A stretch of DNA of 64,000 bases from Vibrio sp. SS-MA-C1-2 (GTDB lineage Bacteria; Pseudomonadota; Gammaproteobacteria; Enterobacterales; Vibrionaceae). The translations under genes were made by a program, and so were the position numbers. This document shows positions 19,638 to 28,227 of the stretch, one piece after another. The stretch lies in the NCBI RefSeq assembly GCF_021513135.1, contig NZ_CP090980.1, forward strand, positions 124,001-188,000. The letters are read 5' to 3'. The notes under the pieces were generated by a model. The model did no database searches. It saw only the letters and a list, made by a program, of their open reading frames with translations, and was not told the origin of the DNA. Positions within the stretch are counted from its first letter, which is position 1; each line of letters opens with the position of its first letter.

Positions 19638-20285
19638 TTAATAAACTAAAGTGGGATCAACACATTGATAAATTTGCCCTATTGTTTGGTAATTCTTGAG
19701 TAGCTGTTCAGTTAAACGAGCGACTTCATTACGATGAATCACGCCATGAACCTCTTTATGTTGGGATATTACTCCGGTTAAAGTTGCTTCTCCATCTTTT
19801 AAACCTCCAGGACGTAAAATCGTATAATCTAGGCGACTACTTTGCAGCCACGCTTCCGCCAAAGATTTTTCTCTTACTGCGGATCCAAAACCTAATTTTG
19901 AACGCTCAGAAAGGTATCGCCACGAATCGCCACACCCCAAAGAGGTGATTAATAGAAAACGGACAATGTCTCGTTTTTCTAACTCATCAATTAGATAACG
20001 ATGACCAAGATAATCAACCGGTATATCAGCACCAAAACTCCCCATGGTCGAAATTACCCAACAGTTTTCAGGCAGTGTTTTAACCGCATCATTGACCTGT
20101 TGAGGATCTGTGGCATCACAAACGATAGACTCAATCTGATATTCATTAATAAATGGATTATTAATAAATAAATTGTTATTAGGCGTTCTAGTTACAGCAA
20201 TGACACGATAACCTTGATTAAAAAAGTGCTCAACCATTGCGGCGCCTAAGCCACTTCCCGCACCAAAAATAGCGATATTATTCAT
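19638..20285 (-). CDS. NAD(P)-binding SDR-like protein (biliverdin/flavin-reductase-like)
   Basis: A 215-residue Rossmann-fold protein starting NNIAIFGAGSGLGAAMVEHFF, a GxGxxG-type dinucleotide loop, with VTRTP after strand two (NADP preference likely). Later come LLITSLGCGDSW and DYTILRPGGLKDG, as in atypical short-chain reductases of the NmrA / biliverdin-reductase-B group. It is directly downstream of hutD on the same strand after a 113-base gap, so it may be co-transcribed with or beside the heme operon only by arrangement: hutD ends at 20399 and this gene begins at 20285. A role in reducing heme breakdown product or flavin is inference from position. Confidence 0.7.
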   Translation of the reverse strand: MNNIAIFGAGSGLGAAMVEHFFNQGYRVIAVTRTPNNNLFINNPFINEYQIESIVCDATDPQQVNDAVKTLPENCWVISTMGSFGADIPVDYLGHRYLIDELEKRDIVRFLLITSLGCGDSWRYLSERSKLGFGSAVREKSLAEAWLQSSRLDYTILRPGGLKDGEATLTGVISQHKEVHGVIHRNEVARLTEQLLKNYQTIGQIYQCVDPTLVY

Positions 20286-20327
20286 ATTAATCTCTTTTTA
20301 ATTTATTTCAGATAACTAATGGTAATA

Positions 20328-20382
20328 ATTAAAGTCCATAACTAAAGACGACAATTGAAGTCGACCATTAAAGTCCATAACT
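20328..20382. repeat. Pair of 16-bp direct repeats upstream of the SDR-like gene
   Basis: ATTAAAGTCCATAACT occurs at 20328-20343 and again at 20367-20382, in the gap between hutD and the SDR-like gene. The phase (39 bp) is close to four helical turns, as in some operators, but no known factor site was recognised. Confidence 0.6.
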
Positions 20383-20398
20383 TCAAATAACAAACACC

Positions 20399-21196
20399 TT
20401 AAACCACTAATGGTACACCTAACTCAGGATGAGGTATCACCATGGTTTTATGATTGTAAACCTGCCAAATATTTTCCTCAGTGAGCACTTGCCAAGGTGT
20501 TCCATCGGCAGCCACTTTCCCTCGGTTTAACATCACAATACGGTCAGCATATTGTGATGCTAAGTTGAGATCATGAATGACGATCACCACACTGACGCCA
20601 TTTTTGGCCAATGATTTAGCAAGTTTTAAGGTCTTGTGTTGATACTCAATGTCTAACGCTGAAGTGGGTTCATCGAGCAAAATAATTTTATCATCGCCAC
20701 TTTGAGAAAGTTGAGTTAATACACGAGCCAAATGAACACGCTGTTTCTCTCCTCCCGACAGATTGGGATAGTTGTGTTGTGCTAATTGCTCTACTCCTGT
20801 TTCTATCATCATCTTTTTAGCGACTTCTTCCGTCTCTTTTTTCGATAAAGAGAGAGGAATCGCCCCCAACTCAACCACTTCTTGCACGGTAAAATTAAAC
20901 GTTAAACTACTCGATTGAGGTAATACCCCTAAATGTCTCGCTAGACTCTCTGTCTGCCAATCATTAACGGGTTTATCAAATACTGAAAGTGAAAACGTCT
21001 TTGGATTATGGCTGGCTAACTCTCTGGTCATCACTTTTAAAAGGGTACTCTTCCCTGTTCCATTCGGGCCCAATAATGCAGTCAACTCACCTTTATGGAA
21101 GTCGATGGAGATATCATCCAGCACCACTTTATTGCCAAACTTTAGCGAAGCATGATTAATCTCAATCGCTTTCTTTTTTGTCGTTAGATTTATCAT
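20399..21196 (-). CDS. hutD: Heme ABC transporter ATP-binding protein
   Basis: The 265-residue ATPase of the HmuV/HutD type energises heme import across the inner membrane. Walker A is GPNGTGKST, the signature LSGGEKQRVHLARVL and Walker B IILLDEPTSALD; the H-loop is VIHDLNLA. Its ATG overlaps the stop of hutC (ATGA), so translation is coupled. It is the last gene of tonB-exbB-exbD-hutB-hutC-hutD. Confidence 0.93.
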   Translation of the reverse strand: MINLTTKKKAIEINHASLKFGNKVVLDDISIDFHKGELTALLGPNGTGKSTLLKVMTRELASHNPKTFSLSVFDKPVNDWQTESLARHLGVLPQSSSLTFNFTVQEVVELGAIPLSLSKKETEEVAKKMMIETGVEQLAQHNYPNLSGGEKQRVHLARVLTQLSQSGDDKIILLDEPTSALDIEYQHKTLKLAKSLAKNGVSVVIVIHDLNLASQYADRIVMLNRGKVAADGTPWQVLTEENIWQVYNHKTMVIPHPELGVPLVV

Positions 21197-22254
21197 GACA
21201 GACGCCCTTTTTGCTTAATCAGTAGATAAATAAAGAAAGGGGCGCCAATTAAAGCCGTTATAATACCTACTGGCATATCAAGCGGTGCGACGAGAGTTCT
21301 TGCCAACATATCCGAAATTAACAACAATAACGCACCAATGATCATCGAGATTGGTAATAAGGTTTTGTGGCTTGGGCCAATCAACATTCGTCCTAAATGA
21401 GGGACAACCAAACCAATAAATCCAATCATCCCAGCAAGTGACACTGTCACGCCAACCCCGACAGCTGTCAATATAATCAACTTCTTTTTTAATCGTTGAA
21501 CTTTTATTCCTAGATGTTTCGCTTCTGATTCACCCAATAAAAGGGCATTTAATTTATCAGCATCACGGAAGAAGATAAGAAATAGAATAATAAGCGTCGT
21601 AAATGAAAGTAAAATCCCTCCCCAATTCGCGCCTGCTAACGATCCCATCGTCCAGAGCGAAAGATCTCTTAACGCTTGATCATCGGCATAGTAGTTCATT
21701 AACCCTAAACCAGCACCGGACAAAGCACTAATTGCCACACCAGCCAATAACATCATCGTCACAGAAGTTCCATTAGCGCCAGTGCCTAACTGATAAACTA
21801 AGATTGTGGTTAATGCACCGCCCATAAATGAGAAAAAAGGGACGGCACCAAAAACCAATAATGACGGGTAAGATTCAGCTATCGAGCCAAAAAGTACAAT
21901 CGCAATCGCCGCCCCTAATGATGCTCCTGAAGAGACACCAATAATCCCAGGATCTGCCAATGGGTTACGAAATAATCCCTGCATCACAACACCACAAATT
22001 GCTAAAATTGCTCCTACGCTAATCGCCAATAACGTTCGTGGTAACCTTATTTGTTGAATCACTAACTCTATATGGCTGGGTAATTGCACTGAATAATCAA
22101 AAAAAGGAAACAGTGCTTTCATACTTTGGTTAAAATTAATATCCATCGGGCCAAGTGTAATCGAAGCAATCGAGGCAAAATAGAGTAAAACAAAGCCGGT
22201 AACCGTGAAAAGTTTAATTCGATTATTCATTAATGAACGAAACATCTGACTCAT
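21193..22254 (-). CDS. hutC: Heme ABC transporter permease
   Basis: 353 residues with about nine or ten membrane helices of the BtuC/FecCD family. The family landmarks are LPRTLLAISVGAILAICG near the start, GLFRNPLADPGIIGVSSGAS, and GFIGLVVPHLGRMLIG near the C-terminus. It would form the HutC dimer that pairs with HutD and takes heme from HutB. It overlaps hutB by one base and hutD by four. Confidence 0.94.
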   Translation of the reverse strand: MSQMFRSLMNNRIKLFTVTGFVLLYFASIASITLGPMDINFNQSMKALFPFFDYSVQLPSHIELVIQQIRLPRTLLAISVGAILAICGVVMQGLFRNPLADPGIIGVSSGASLGAAIAIVLFGSIAESYPSLLVFGAVPFFSFMGGALTTILVYQLGTGANGTSVTMMLLAGVAISALSGAGLGLMNYYADDQALRDLSLWTMGSLAGANWGGILLSFTTLIILFLIFFRDADKLNALLLGESEAKHLGIKVQRLKKKLIILTAVGVGVTVSLAGMIGFIGLVVPHLGRMLIGPSHKTLLPISMIIGALLLLISDMLARTLVAPLDMPVGIITALIGAPFFIYLLIKQKGRLS

Positions 22255-23198
22255 TATTGACTCTCTTGATCATTCTCAATAGCAACTTTATCACCGAGAT
22301 AACGTTGCTGAAGAGATTGCGCTAACTTGATGCTTTCAAGTCCAAATCCACCAATAATCGCACGACTTGGAATCGGAATAATTTGACCGTTATTGCCTGC
22401 TGGCGTCGCCTTGAGCAGAGGGAAATCGGTAAGTAACTGCTGACTGTTTTCATACTGCTGCCATACTCGTTCACTAATCAATATATAGTCAGGCTGGAGA
22501 TTAATGATTGCCTCATAAGAGAGAGGCTTATAAGCGTGTATTGTCTCATTGGCACTGTTTCTACCACCCGACAGTTCAATAATACGATCAATCGGTGTGT
22601 CTGTTCCTGCGGCTGTCGCTGGACGATCTTTATTAATCATCAAAAAAATAGTATTGGGTTGCTGTTCAAACTGCGCTGATTTCCGCTCTAACTCTGCAAT
22701 ATCTTGTTCAGCTTGATGCTTGATAATGTTTGCTTTTGTTTCTGTCTCGGTTAACTCAGCAATAAGATCGATTCGCTGTTCAAAAGCTTCAATTGAACTA
22801 CCATCCGACACGATCATCACATCAACATCACTGGCTTTTAATAACGATAAGGTTGTTTCAGGCCCCATTTCTTTAGAACCAATCAGATGAGAAGGATTCA
22901 ATGCCATCATTCCTTCCGCTGAGAGCTGACGATGATAACCTAACTGCGCGATCTCTGTTGTTTTTGATGCTGGATCTGGCTCCTGAGTAGGCTCAATAAA
23001 GTGACGACTCGTCACATCAACAGCCACCAGCTTATCTTGAGCATCTAACGCATAGATAAGTTCAGTCACATTCGATCCTGCACTGATAATTCTTAACGGT
23101 TGTTCGGCAACACTCGCCGCGGATAACATCACACTGCTCATAATTAACGTCATTAAGGCTTTTGTATAACCAAATTCTTTATTAAGTTTATATTTCAT
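22254..23198 (-). CDS. hutB: Periplasmic heme-binding protein
   Basis: 314 residues with an N-terminal signal (LMTLIMSSVMLSAASVA) and the class III periplasmic-binding fold typical of HutB/HmuT/BtuF: RIISAGSNVTELIYALDAQDKLVAVD at the N-lobe, a long linking helix, and IIELSGGRNSANE in the C-lobe. The protein ferries heme from the outer-membrane receptor to HutCD. Start is 11 bases after exbD, within the same operon. Confidence 0.92.
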   Translation of the reverse strand: MKYKLNKEFGYTKALMTLIMSSVMLSAASVAEQPLRIISAGSNVTELIYALDAQDKLVAVDVTSRHFIEPTQEPDPASKTTEIAQLGYHRQLSAEGMMALNPSHLIGSKEMGPETTLSLLKASDVDVMIVSDGSSIEAFEQRIDLIAELTETETKANIIKHQAEQDIAELERKSAQFEQQPNTIFLMINKDRPATAAGTDTPIDRIIELSGGRNSANETIHAYKPLSYEAIINLQPDYILISERVWQQYENSQQLLTDFPLLKATPAGNNGQIIPIPSRAIIGGFGLESIKLAQSLQQRYLGDKVAIENDQESQ

Positions 23199-23209
23199 CG
23201 TCCACTCCT

Positions 23210-23623
23210 TTACTCTTCATCCATCGTGACACTGGTTGTTTTAATTTTATTCTGTTGTAAAAAAGCCAATAACTTCATCATTTTATCTATCGGCGCTTTT
23301 TTATCTGCACTAATGACAAGTTCTTTATTTGGAGATAATTGATGCTGTTCTAAAAGGGCTTTTTTTACGCCTTGCCAATCTTTAATTTTTTCACCTTCCA
23401 CAGCCCAACCTTGTTTAGCCAAAATATTAATGACGATAACTTCAGACTCAATGTCTTGTAGTACCGCACTCTCCTCCGTCTCCGGGACATCAACTTTTAA
23501 GGTATTAATGGCGATATTTGACGTCAGTAGAAGAAAGACCATCACAATAAAGATAATATCCAGTAATGGCGTTAAGTCAGGCTTAAAATCATCGAGCTCT
23601 TGATTTGAATAGCTATAAATCAT
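23210..23623 (-). CDS. exbD: TonB-system energiser ExbD
   Basis: 137 residues with one membrane helix near the N-terminus. The DFKPDLTPLLDIIFIVMVFLL segment carries the conserved membrane Asp (D in PLLDIIF) needed for proton use. A periplasmic domain follows (ELVISADKKAPIDKMMKLLAFLQ). It overlaps exbB by four bases. With ExbB it powers TonB for heme uptake. Confidence 0.94.
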   Translation of the reverse strand: MIYSYSNQELDDFKPDLTPLLDIIFIVMVFLLLTSNIAINTLKVDVPETEESAVLQDIESEVIVINILAKQGWAVEGEKIKDWQGVKKALLEQHQLSPNKELVISADKKAPIDKMMKLLAFLQQNKIKTTSVTMDEE

Positions 23624-24366
23624 GCCAACTTTCCTTCTGGAACGAGTTCAGAAGCGTCAGGTTTATTGTTTGCACTTTTATATGAAGAGCTTTTACTTCG
23701 ATAAGCACAATGAATTTTCTGTTCTATCTTAGACTCTTCAACACAGACACCTTCTAGAAATAAGTTGCAATGATTTAAACCATGTTCAACTTTGGCCAAG
23801 GTATAATTAGCCCAAAGTGTAAAGAGTTGTGCAAAGGTGATCGCTGGTAGAGCAATAATTAACCCCGCCGCCGTTGTTGCCATCGCTAAACCCAATCCAT
23901 CGGCAAGATCTGCAGGTTGAATTCCTCCAGTGGTATCAGAGAGGCTAGAAAACATGGTAATTAATCCTAATACCGTTCCTAAAAGACCAATTAGTGGACT
24001 GATCACACCGATAATGGATAGAATTTTCACCCCTGATGTATATTTAAGTCGTTTTTTTTGTAGCCAGAGTGAAACGGTCTCTTCTCTTAAATGTTTAGAG
24101 AATTCATGATGACTCAAGAGCATGCCAGCGCCTTGTTCAAAGGTGTCTCGACTTTTTAACAATCGTTGCGACGTCTCCTTTAAATAATCAACCGTTACCT
24201 CTTTACGGTCATAAAGTTCATCCGTCAGCTGGGTTCCTTTATTGCGAGAGTTCATCAAAATAAATAACGAGCGTTCAAGAATGATCACTAATCCTAACGT
24301 CGACATCGCAATAAGCGGCCATGTCATCATGCCTAATTGAACGGTAATATGGGTAAAGTATTCCAT
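23620..24366 (-). CDS. exbB: TonB-system energiser ExbB
   Basis: 248 residues of the MotA/TolQ/ExbB family with three membrane helices (about 8-30, 115-140, 165-190). The conserved core GVISPLIGLLGTVLGLITMF and GLGLAMATTAAGLIIALPA is clear. A charged C-terminal tail continues past the last helix. It lies three bases after tonB and overlaps exbD, forming the energising half of the heme operon. Confidence 0.93.
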   Translation of the reverse strand: MEYFTHITVQLGMMTWPLIAMSTLGLVIILERSLFILMNSRNKGTQLTDELYDRKEVTVDYLKETSQRLLKSRDTFEQGAGMLLSHHEFSKHLREETVSLWLQKKRLKYTSGVKILSIIGVISPLIGLLGTVLGLITMFSSLSDTTGGIQPADLADGLGLAMATTAAGLIIALPAITFAQLFTLWANYTLAKVEHGLNHCNLFLEGVCVEESKIEQKIHCAYRSKSSSYKSANNKPDASELVPEGKLA

Positions 24367-24369
24367 TTT

Positions 24370-25248
24370 TTAATCCAGTTTAAATCTAATTGGGATATGC
24401 ACACGATGTGCGATGGTTTTGCCAGAATCGACTTGTTCACCAAACTTCCATTTGGCAACGGTTTTGAGTGCGGCTTTATCTAATATTTGATGCCCTGTTG
24501 AAGTAAGCAGAACTTGCTTGATCTGATTCCCCTCTTTATCTAACCAAACTTCAATTATCGCTTCACCTTGTAGGTTTCTTTTCTTCGCTAAACGAGGGTA
24601 TTTAATCGGAGTTGGTTTAACTTTAAATGTTGGTTTAACCAGTTTAGGCGCTGTATTTTGAGAGGCAGAAGTTAATTGTTCTAGTTGTTCAACTACTTTT
24701 TCTTGTTGGGGGTTATCTTGTTTGGCAACCTCCTCTGCGATTTTAGGCGCTGGCTGTTCAATCGGTTTTTGCTTACTTTGCGACACCTCTTTATTAGGCT
24801 CTTTTTTTACTTCTTTCTTAAGTTCTTTATCAAGTTCTGGCTTCACAACGTCTTTTTGTTTAATTTCTGATTTCTTCACATTTGGCTTGTTAGCTTTTGG
24901 CTTGGTAACTGGGGTTGATGCTTTTACAGGTTTTTCTTTTGACTTTGATTGTTTAGTCGCTTTTTTTGACTCAACTTGTTTTGGAGTCTCCTTTTTTACC
25001 TTCTCTTTCTTTGGCTTAATCGGGGCAGCGTGAGAGATAAACTGAACACTCACAGAATCCTGTTGAGGCAGGGCAGATAATGCAATTTGAATTGTTTTGT
25101 CATCATCCTTTTTATTGATAGCTGAAAAAGCGATACCATGGAGCAATAAACTCAAACCTGTAAATACTAGATACTTTAAGGCCCCATACCTTGAAAGATT
25201 TAGCCTTGAACGATTCGCCTTTGAAGCATGCACCTTTGAAATATTCAT
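24370..25248 (-). CDS. tonB: TonB energy transducer
   Basis: A 292-residue TonB. One membrane helix (about 25-45) contains the LLLHG segment with the His that couples to ExbBD. A long Pro/Lys/Glu-rich spacer (about 75-195) spans the periplasm, and the C-terminal domain (KYPRLAKKRNLQGEAIIEVWL...AALKTVAKWKF) contacts the receptor TonB box. It heads the six-gene heme operon and is divergent from hutW; a Fur-like palindrome lies in between. GGA six bases ahead supports the ATG at 25248. Confidence 0.93.
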   Translation of the reverse strand: MNISKVHASKANRSRLNLSRYGALKYLVFTGLSLLLHGIAFSAINKKDDDKTIQIALSALPQQDSVSVQFISHAAPIKPKKEKVKKETPKQVESKKATKQSKSKEKPVKASTPVTKPKANKPNVKKSEIKQKDVVKPELDKELKKEVKKEPNKEVSQSKQKPIEQPAPKIAEEVAKQDNPQQEKVVEQLEQLTSASQNTAPKLVKPTFKVKPTPIKYPRLAKKRNLQGEAIIEVWLDKEGNQIKQVLLTSTGHQILDKAALKTVAKWKFGEQVDSGKTIAHRVHIPIRFKLD

Positions 25249-25356
25249 CCTTAATCCAACTTATCCTAAAATCAAAACTCAAACCGATAACAAAAGTCTT
25301 AACAATCAACTTCATTGACAGATAACGTTGACCATATTGCCACAATAAGCACTAAA

Positions 25357-25383
25357 TGCAAATACAAATAGTTTTCATTTGCA
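25357..25383. promoter_or_regulatory. Fur-like operator between tonB and hutW
   Basis: TGCAAAT and ATTTGCA form an inverted repeat around an AT-rich centre containing ACAAATAG and TTTTCATT, similar to the hutA operator (ACAAATGATA / TATCATTTGT). It is placed to control both divergent heme transcripts. The match is weaker than at hutA. Confidence 0.55.
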
Positions 25384-25438
25384 ATATTATTTGCGTTATG
25401 TATTATTGAGCTACCTACAAAAAATAATAAGACTCGAA

Positions 25439-26938
25439 ATGGACTTTACACCTCAACTTTCTATCAATTTAATGGATCTAGATTTGGTTGGCCGCTCAAC
25501 ACCTGACCCTTTACGATTTGCCTTTAGCCATAAGCGTGGTGCTCATGCCGGCGGAAATATGGCAATGGTGCCACCCGTTCAGATCCAACAACAAATAAAT
25601 GCTGCCTTGCAACACGCTCACTTAACTGAACGAAATCGTTGCCTCTATATTCACATCCCTTTCTGTCGCGTTCGTTGTACTTATTGCAATTTTTTCCAAT
25701 ATGCATCCTCTAAAACACTGATTGAACAATATTTTGCGATTTTACTTGAAGAGATAAAATGGAAAGCCGCTCAACCATGGACACAAGCCGCCCCTTTTCA
25801 AGCCGTCTATGTTGGAGGCGGAACACCGACTGATCTAAGTGCTATCCAGTTAAAACAATTAGGTAACGCGATCCATGATTACTTCCCTTTGACACCAGAT
25901 TGCGAAATGACTTTAGAAGGCCGAATTAACCGCTTTAATGATCACAAATTTGAATCAGCACTTGAGGGAGGATTTAATCGTTTCTCTTTTGGGGTGCAAA
26001 GTTTTAATACCCAAGTACGCAGAAGTGCCAAACGTCTTGATGATGGAGAAGATGTTTTCAATCGCTTACAACACTTTATTAGCTATAAAAGTGCACCGAT
26101 TGTATTAGACCTACTCTATGGTCTTCCTTATCAAAATTTAGATAATTGGCAACAAGATCTAGAGAACTACTTAGCATTAGGGGCTGATGGCGTCGATCTT
26201 TATCAGCTAATCGAAATGCAAGGACTTCCAATGGCCGACGCCGTTGCCAAAGGTAAACTTCCTCACCCAGCTGATACACCGACAAAAGCGACCATGTATA
26301 AGATGGGCGTTGAATTTATGAATAAACACCACCAGCGTCGATTAAGTGTCAACCATTGGGCATCCAGCAACCGCGAACGCAGCATTTACAATAGTCTGGC
26401 AAAAACAACCGCAGAAGTTCTACCAATCGGTGCGGGGGCTGGCGGCAATATTATGGGATTAAATATGATGCAATCCCGTGAGATGGAGAGCTATATAAAG
26501 AGTATTAAAGAGAAACAACATCCGGTGATGGGAGCAATGAAAAGCCGAGACAATGATCCGATTATTAAATATATCAAGTCAGCATTTGACCATGGCGTGA
26601 TGAGTGGCGTGATGCTGAATAACGTCACCAATCAAACTTTATCGCAGCTTATTGAAAATACCCAACCATTAAACGTCCCTAATTGTGCCTTATATCGCAG
26701 CTTGCAGCCTCTATTTGATAAGTGGCAACAGAATGGTCTAGCCATCAATCAAGATAACTACCTCTCATTAACCCTTGCGGGACAATTTTGGTCTACAACT
26801 TTAGCGCAAAGTTTAATCAGTGTGCTACAACAAAACTGGGATTCACTACTTTCTCAGTTACAGGAAAATGTAATTAGCAATCAGTCATCAAAAGATAAAC
26901 AAAGTAATACACATAAAGCACAACTAATTTTAGCCTAA
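25439..26938 (+). CDS. hutW: Radical SAM heme-degradation protein HutW (ChuW-like)
   Basis: 499 residues of the HemN-like radical SAM family. The iron-sulfur motif is CRVRCTYC (Cys76, Cys80, Cys83), preceded by CLYIHIPF; AVYVGGGTPTDL and FSFGVQSFNTQVRRSAKR follow. In E. coli O157 the ChuW homologue opens the heme ring anaerobically by methyl transfer to free iron; HutW in Vibrio is its counterpart. I use the ATG at 25439; an upstream TTG in frame at 25379 would overlap the operator region. It starts the hutW-hutX-hutZ group. Confidence 0.92.
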   Translation: MDFTPQLSINLMDLDLVGRSTPDPLRFAFSHKRGAHAGGNMAMVPPVQIQQQINAALQHAHLTERNRCLYIHIPFCRVRCTYCNFFQYASSKTLIEQYFAILLEEIKWKAAQPWTQAAPFQAVYVGGGTPTDLSAIQLKQLGNAIHDYFPLTPDCEMTLEGRINRFNDHKFESALEGGFNRFSFGVQSFNTQVRRSAKRLDDGEDVFNRLQHFISYKSAPIVLDLLYGLPYQNLDNWQQDLENYLALGADGVDLYQLIEMQGLPMADAVAKGKLPHPADTPTKATMYKMGVEFMNKHHQRRLSVNHWASSNRERSIYNSLAKTTAEVLPIGAGAGGNIMGLNMMQSREMESYIKSIKEKQHPVMGAMKSRDNDPIIKYIKSAFDHGVMSGVMLNNVTNQTLSQLIENTQPLNVPNCALYRSLQPLFDKWQQNGLAINQDNYLSLTLAGQFWSTTLAQSLISVLQQNWDSLLSQLQENVISNQSSKDKQSNTHKAQLILA

Positions 26939-26953
26939 TAAAAAGGAGTCGTT

Positions 26954-27469
26954 ATGTACACAAGACAAACTAAACAAGAGGTTAAAAACCTGATTAAACA
27001 AAAGTTAGAACAAGAGAGTGGAACGCCAGTATCAAGTTTAGCTGAAGAGCTCAACTTAACCGAAGGAGCAATTACCTTTGCACTCCCCGATAATCAAGTG
27101 AGTGCAGCAGATGGTCAACATACTGAAGCTATCTTAACTGAATTACCATCTTGGGGAAAAGTGACCACCATTGTTCATTCATGTGGCTCGATCTTTGAAT
27201 TCAAAAACCCGTTTCCAAAAGGGAAAGTCGGTTATGGATACTACAATATAATGGGGAAAGAAGGGTTACATGGACACTTAAACATCAGTGCTATTAATCA
27301 TATCGCTTTTGTTAGCAAGCCTTTCCGAGATATGGAGAGTCACTATATTGGCTTCTTTACCGAACTGGGGGAATGTGTATTTAAAGTGTATGTCGGTCGT
27401 GACAAAGCGAGATCCCTATTTCCTGAACAGATAGCAGCCTTTAGAAAAATGAAACAACAGTATTGTTAA
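26954..27469 (+). CDS. hutX: Cytosolic heme carrier HutX
   Basis: 171 residues matching the HutX/ChuX/HugX family: a small N-terminal helix-turn-helix-like part (SSLAEELNLTEGAITFALP), then GKVTTIVHSCGSIFEFKNPFPKG and GYYNIMGKEGLHGHLN. Family members bind heme and hand it to the degrading enzyme HutZ. AAGGAG lies eight bases before the ATG, 15 bases after hutW. Confidence 0.93.
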   Translation: MYTRQTKQEVKNLIKQKLEQESGTPVSSLAEELNLTEGAITFALPDNQVSAADGQHTEAILTELPSWGKVTTIVHSCGSIFEFKNPFPKGKVGYGYYNIMGKEGLHGHLNISAINHIAFVSKPFRDMESHYIGFFTELGECVFKVYVGRDKARSLFPEQIAAFRKMKQQYC

Positions 27470-27588
27470 TCTTCATTATTACGAAGGCGTAGTTACCTTT
27501 AATTGTTACCCCTGAAACTATAATCACTAATGACTTACCATTAAGTACTCTATAACAACGACCATGCAAAGAGACCCAAGGACATAAA

Positions 27589-28146
27589 ATGACGACCAAA
27601 CAAGAACGTTTACAAAACCGCTTAGGCCCAGAAATTCAAGAGTTTAAGCAACAGTGTCAAACGATTCAGATCGCCTCTTTAACAGATAATCTTCCTCATG
27701 TCAGTTATGCACCTTTTATCTGCAATGAAACCGGTTATTATATCTTGATCAGTGATCTTGCCCAGCATGGACAGAATCTAAAACGATCAAAGCATGTTTC
27801 AATTATGATGATTGAAGATGAAAGTTCGGCAAAATCAGTTCATGCTCGCAAACGTCTCACTTTTGATACGATTGCTCAACACATTGAGAAACAATCACCA
27901 TTAGGTCAACGAGCAATCAAAGAATTAATCGCACGTTTTGGTGAATTGGTTGAAAACCTTAGTCAGTTAGGTGATTTTAACCTTTATCAACTTACGCCAC
28001 AGCAAGGTCGCTATGTCAAAGGGTTTGGCCAAGCTTTCAATGTCTCTGGCGATGAGATGTTAGATATTATTCATTTGACTGAAGGCCATGTTAAAGAAAT
28101 GAAAGATAAAGAGATAAAAGAAAAAGAACTTAAAGATAAAAAATAA
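27589..28146 (+). CDS. hutZ: Heme-degrading enzyme HutZ
   Basis: 185 residues with the split-barrel fold of the FMN-binding / HugZ group: IQIASLTDNLPHVSYAPFI near the N-terminus and LGDFNLYQLTPQQGRYVKGFGQAF in the C-terminal half. HutZ cleaves heme to biliverdin with release of iron. Two His residues (IIHLTEGHVKE) near the C-terminus are candidates for the heme ligand seen in this family. The tail ends in a Lys/Glu repeat (KEIKEKELKDKK). It follows hutX after 119 bases. Confidence 0.9.
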   Translation: MTTKQERLQNRLGPEIQEFKQQCQTIQIASLTDNLPHVSYAPFICNETGYYILISDLAQHGQNLKRSKHVSIMMIEDESSAKSVHARKRLTFDTIAQHIEKQSPLGQRAIKELIARFGELVENLSQLGDFNLYQLTPQQGRYVKGFGQAFNVSGDEMLDIIHLTEGHVKEMKDKEIKEKELKDKK

Positions 28147-28227
28147 AAGAGCAATTAAACTCAACCGCCCTCTAACTCACTCACCCTAGATACATACTTT
28201 ATTGAGACAATATTGGAGTCTTCATCT

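Noticed and set aside
24722-25033. Plus-strand frame of 103 codons inside tonB
   Set aside because: Antisense to the Lys/Pro-rich spacer, giving an artificial Phe/Ser-rich peptide.
25379-25438. Longer hutW start at a TTG codon
   Set aside because: It would begin inside the Fur-like operator region; the ATG at 25439 fits the family start better.
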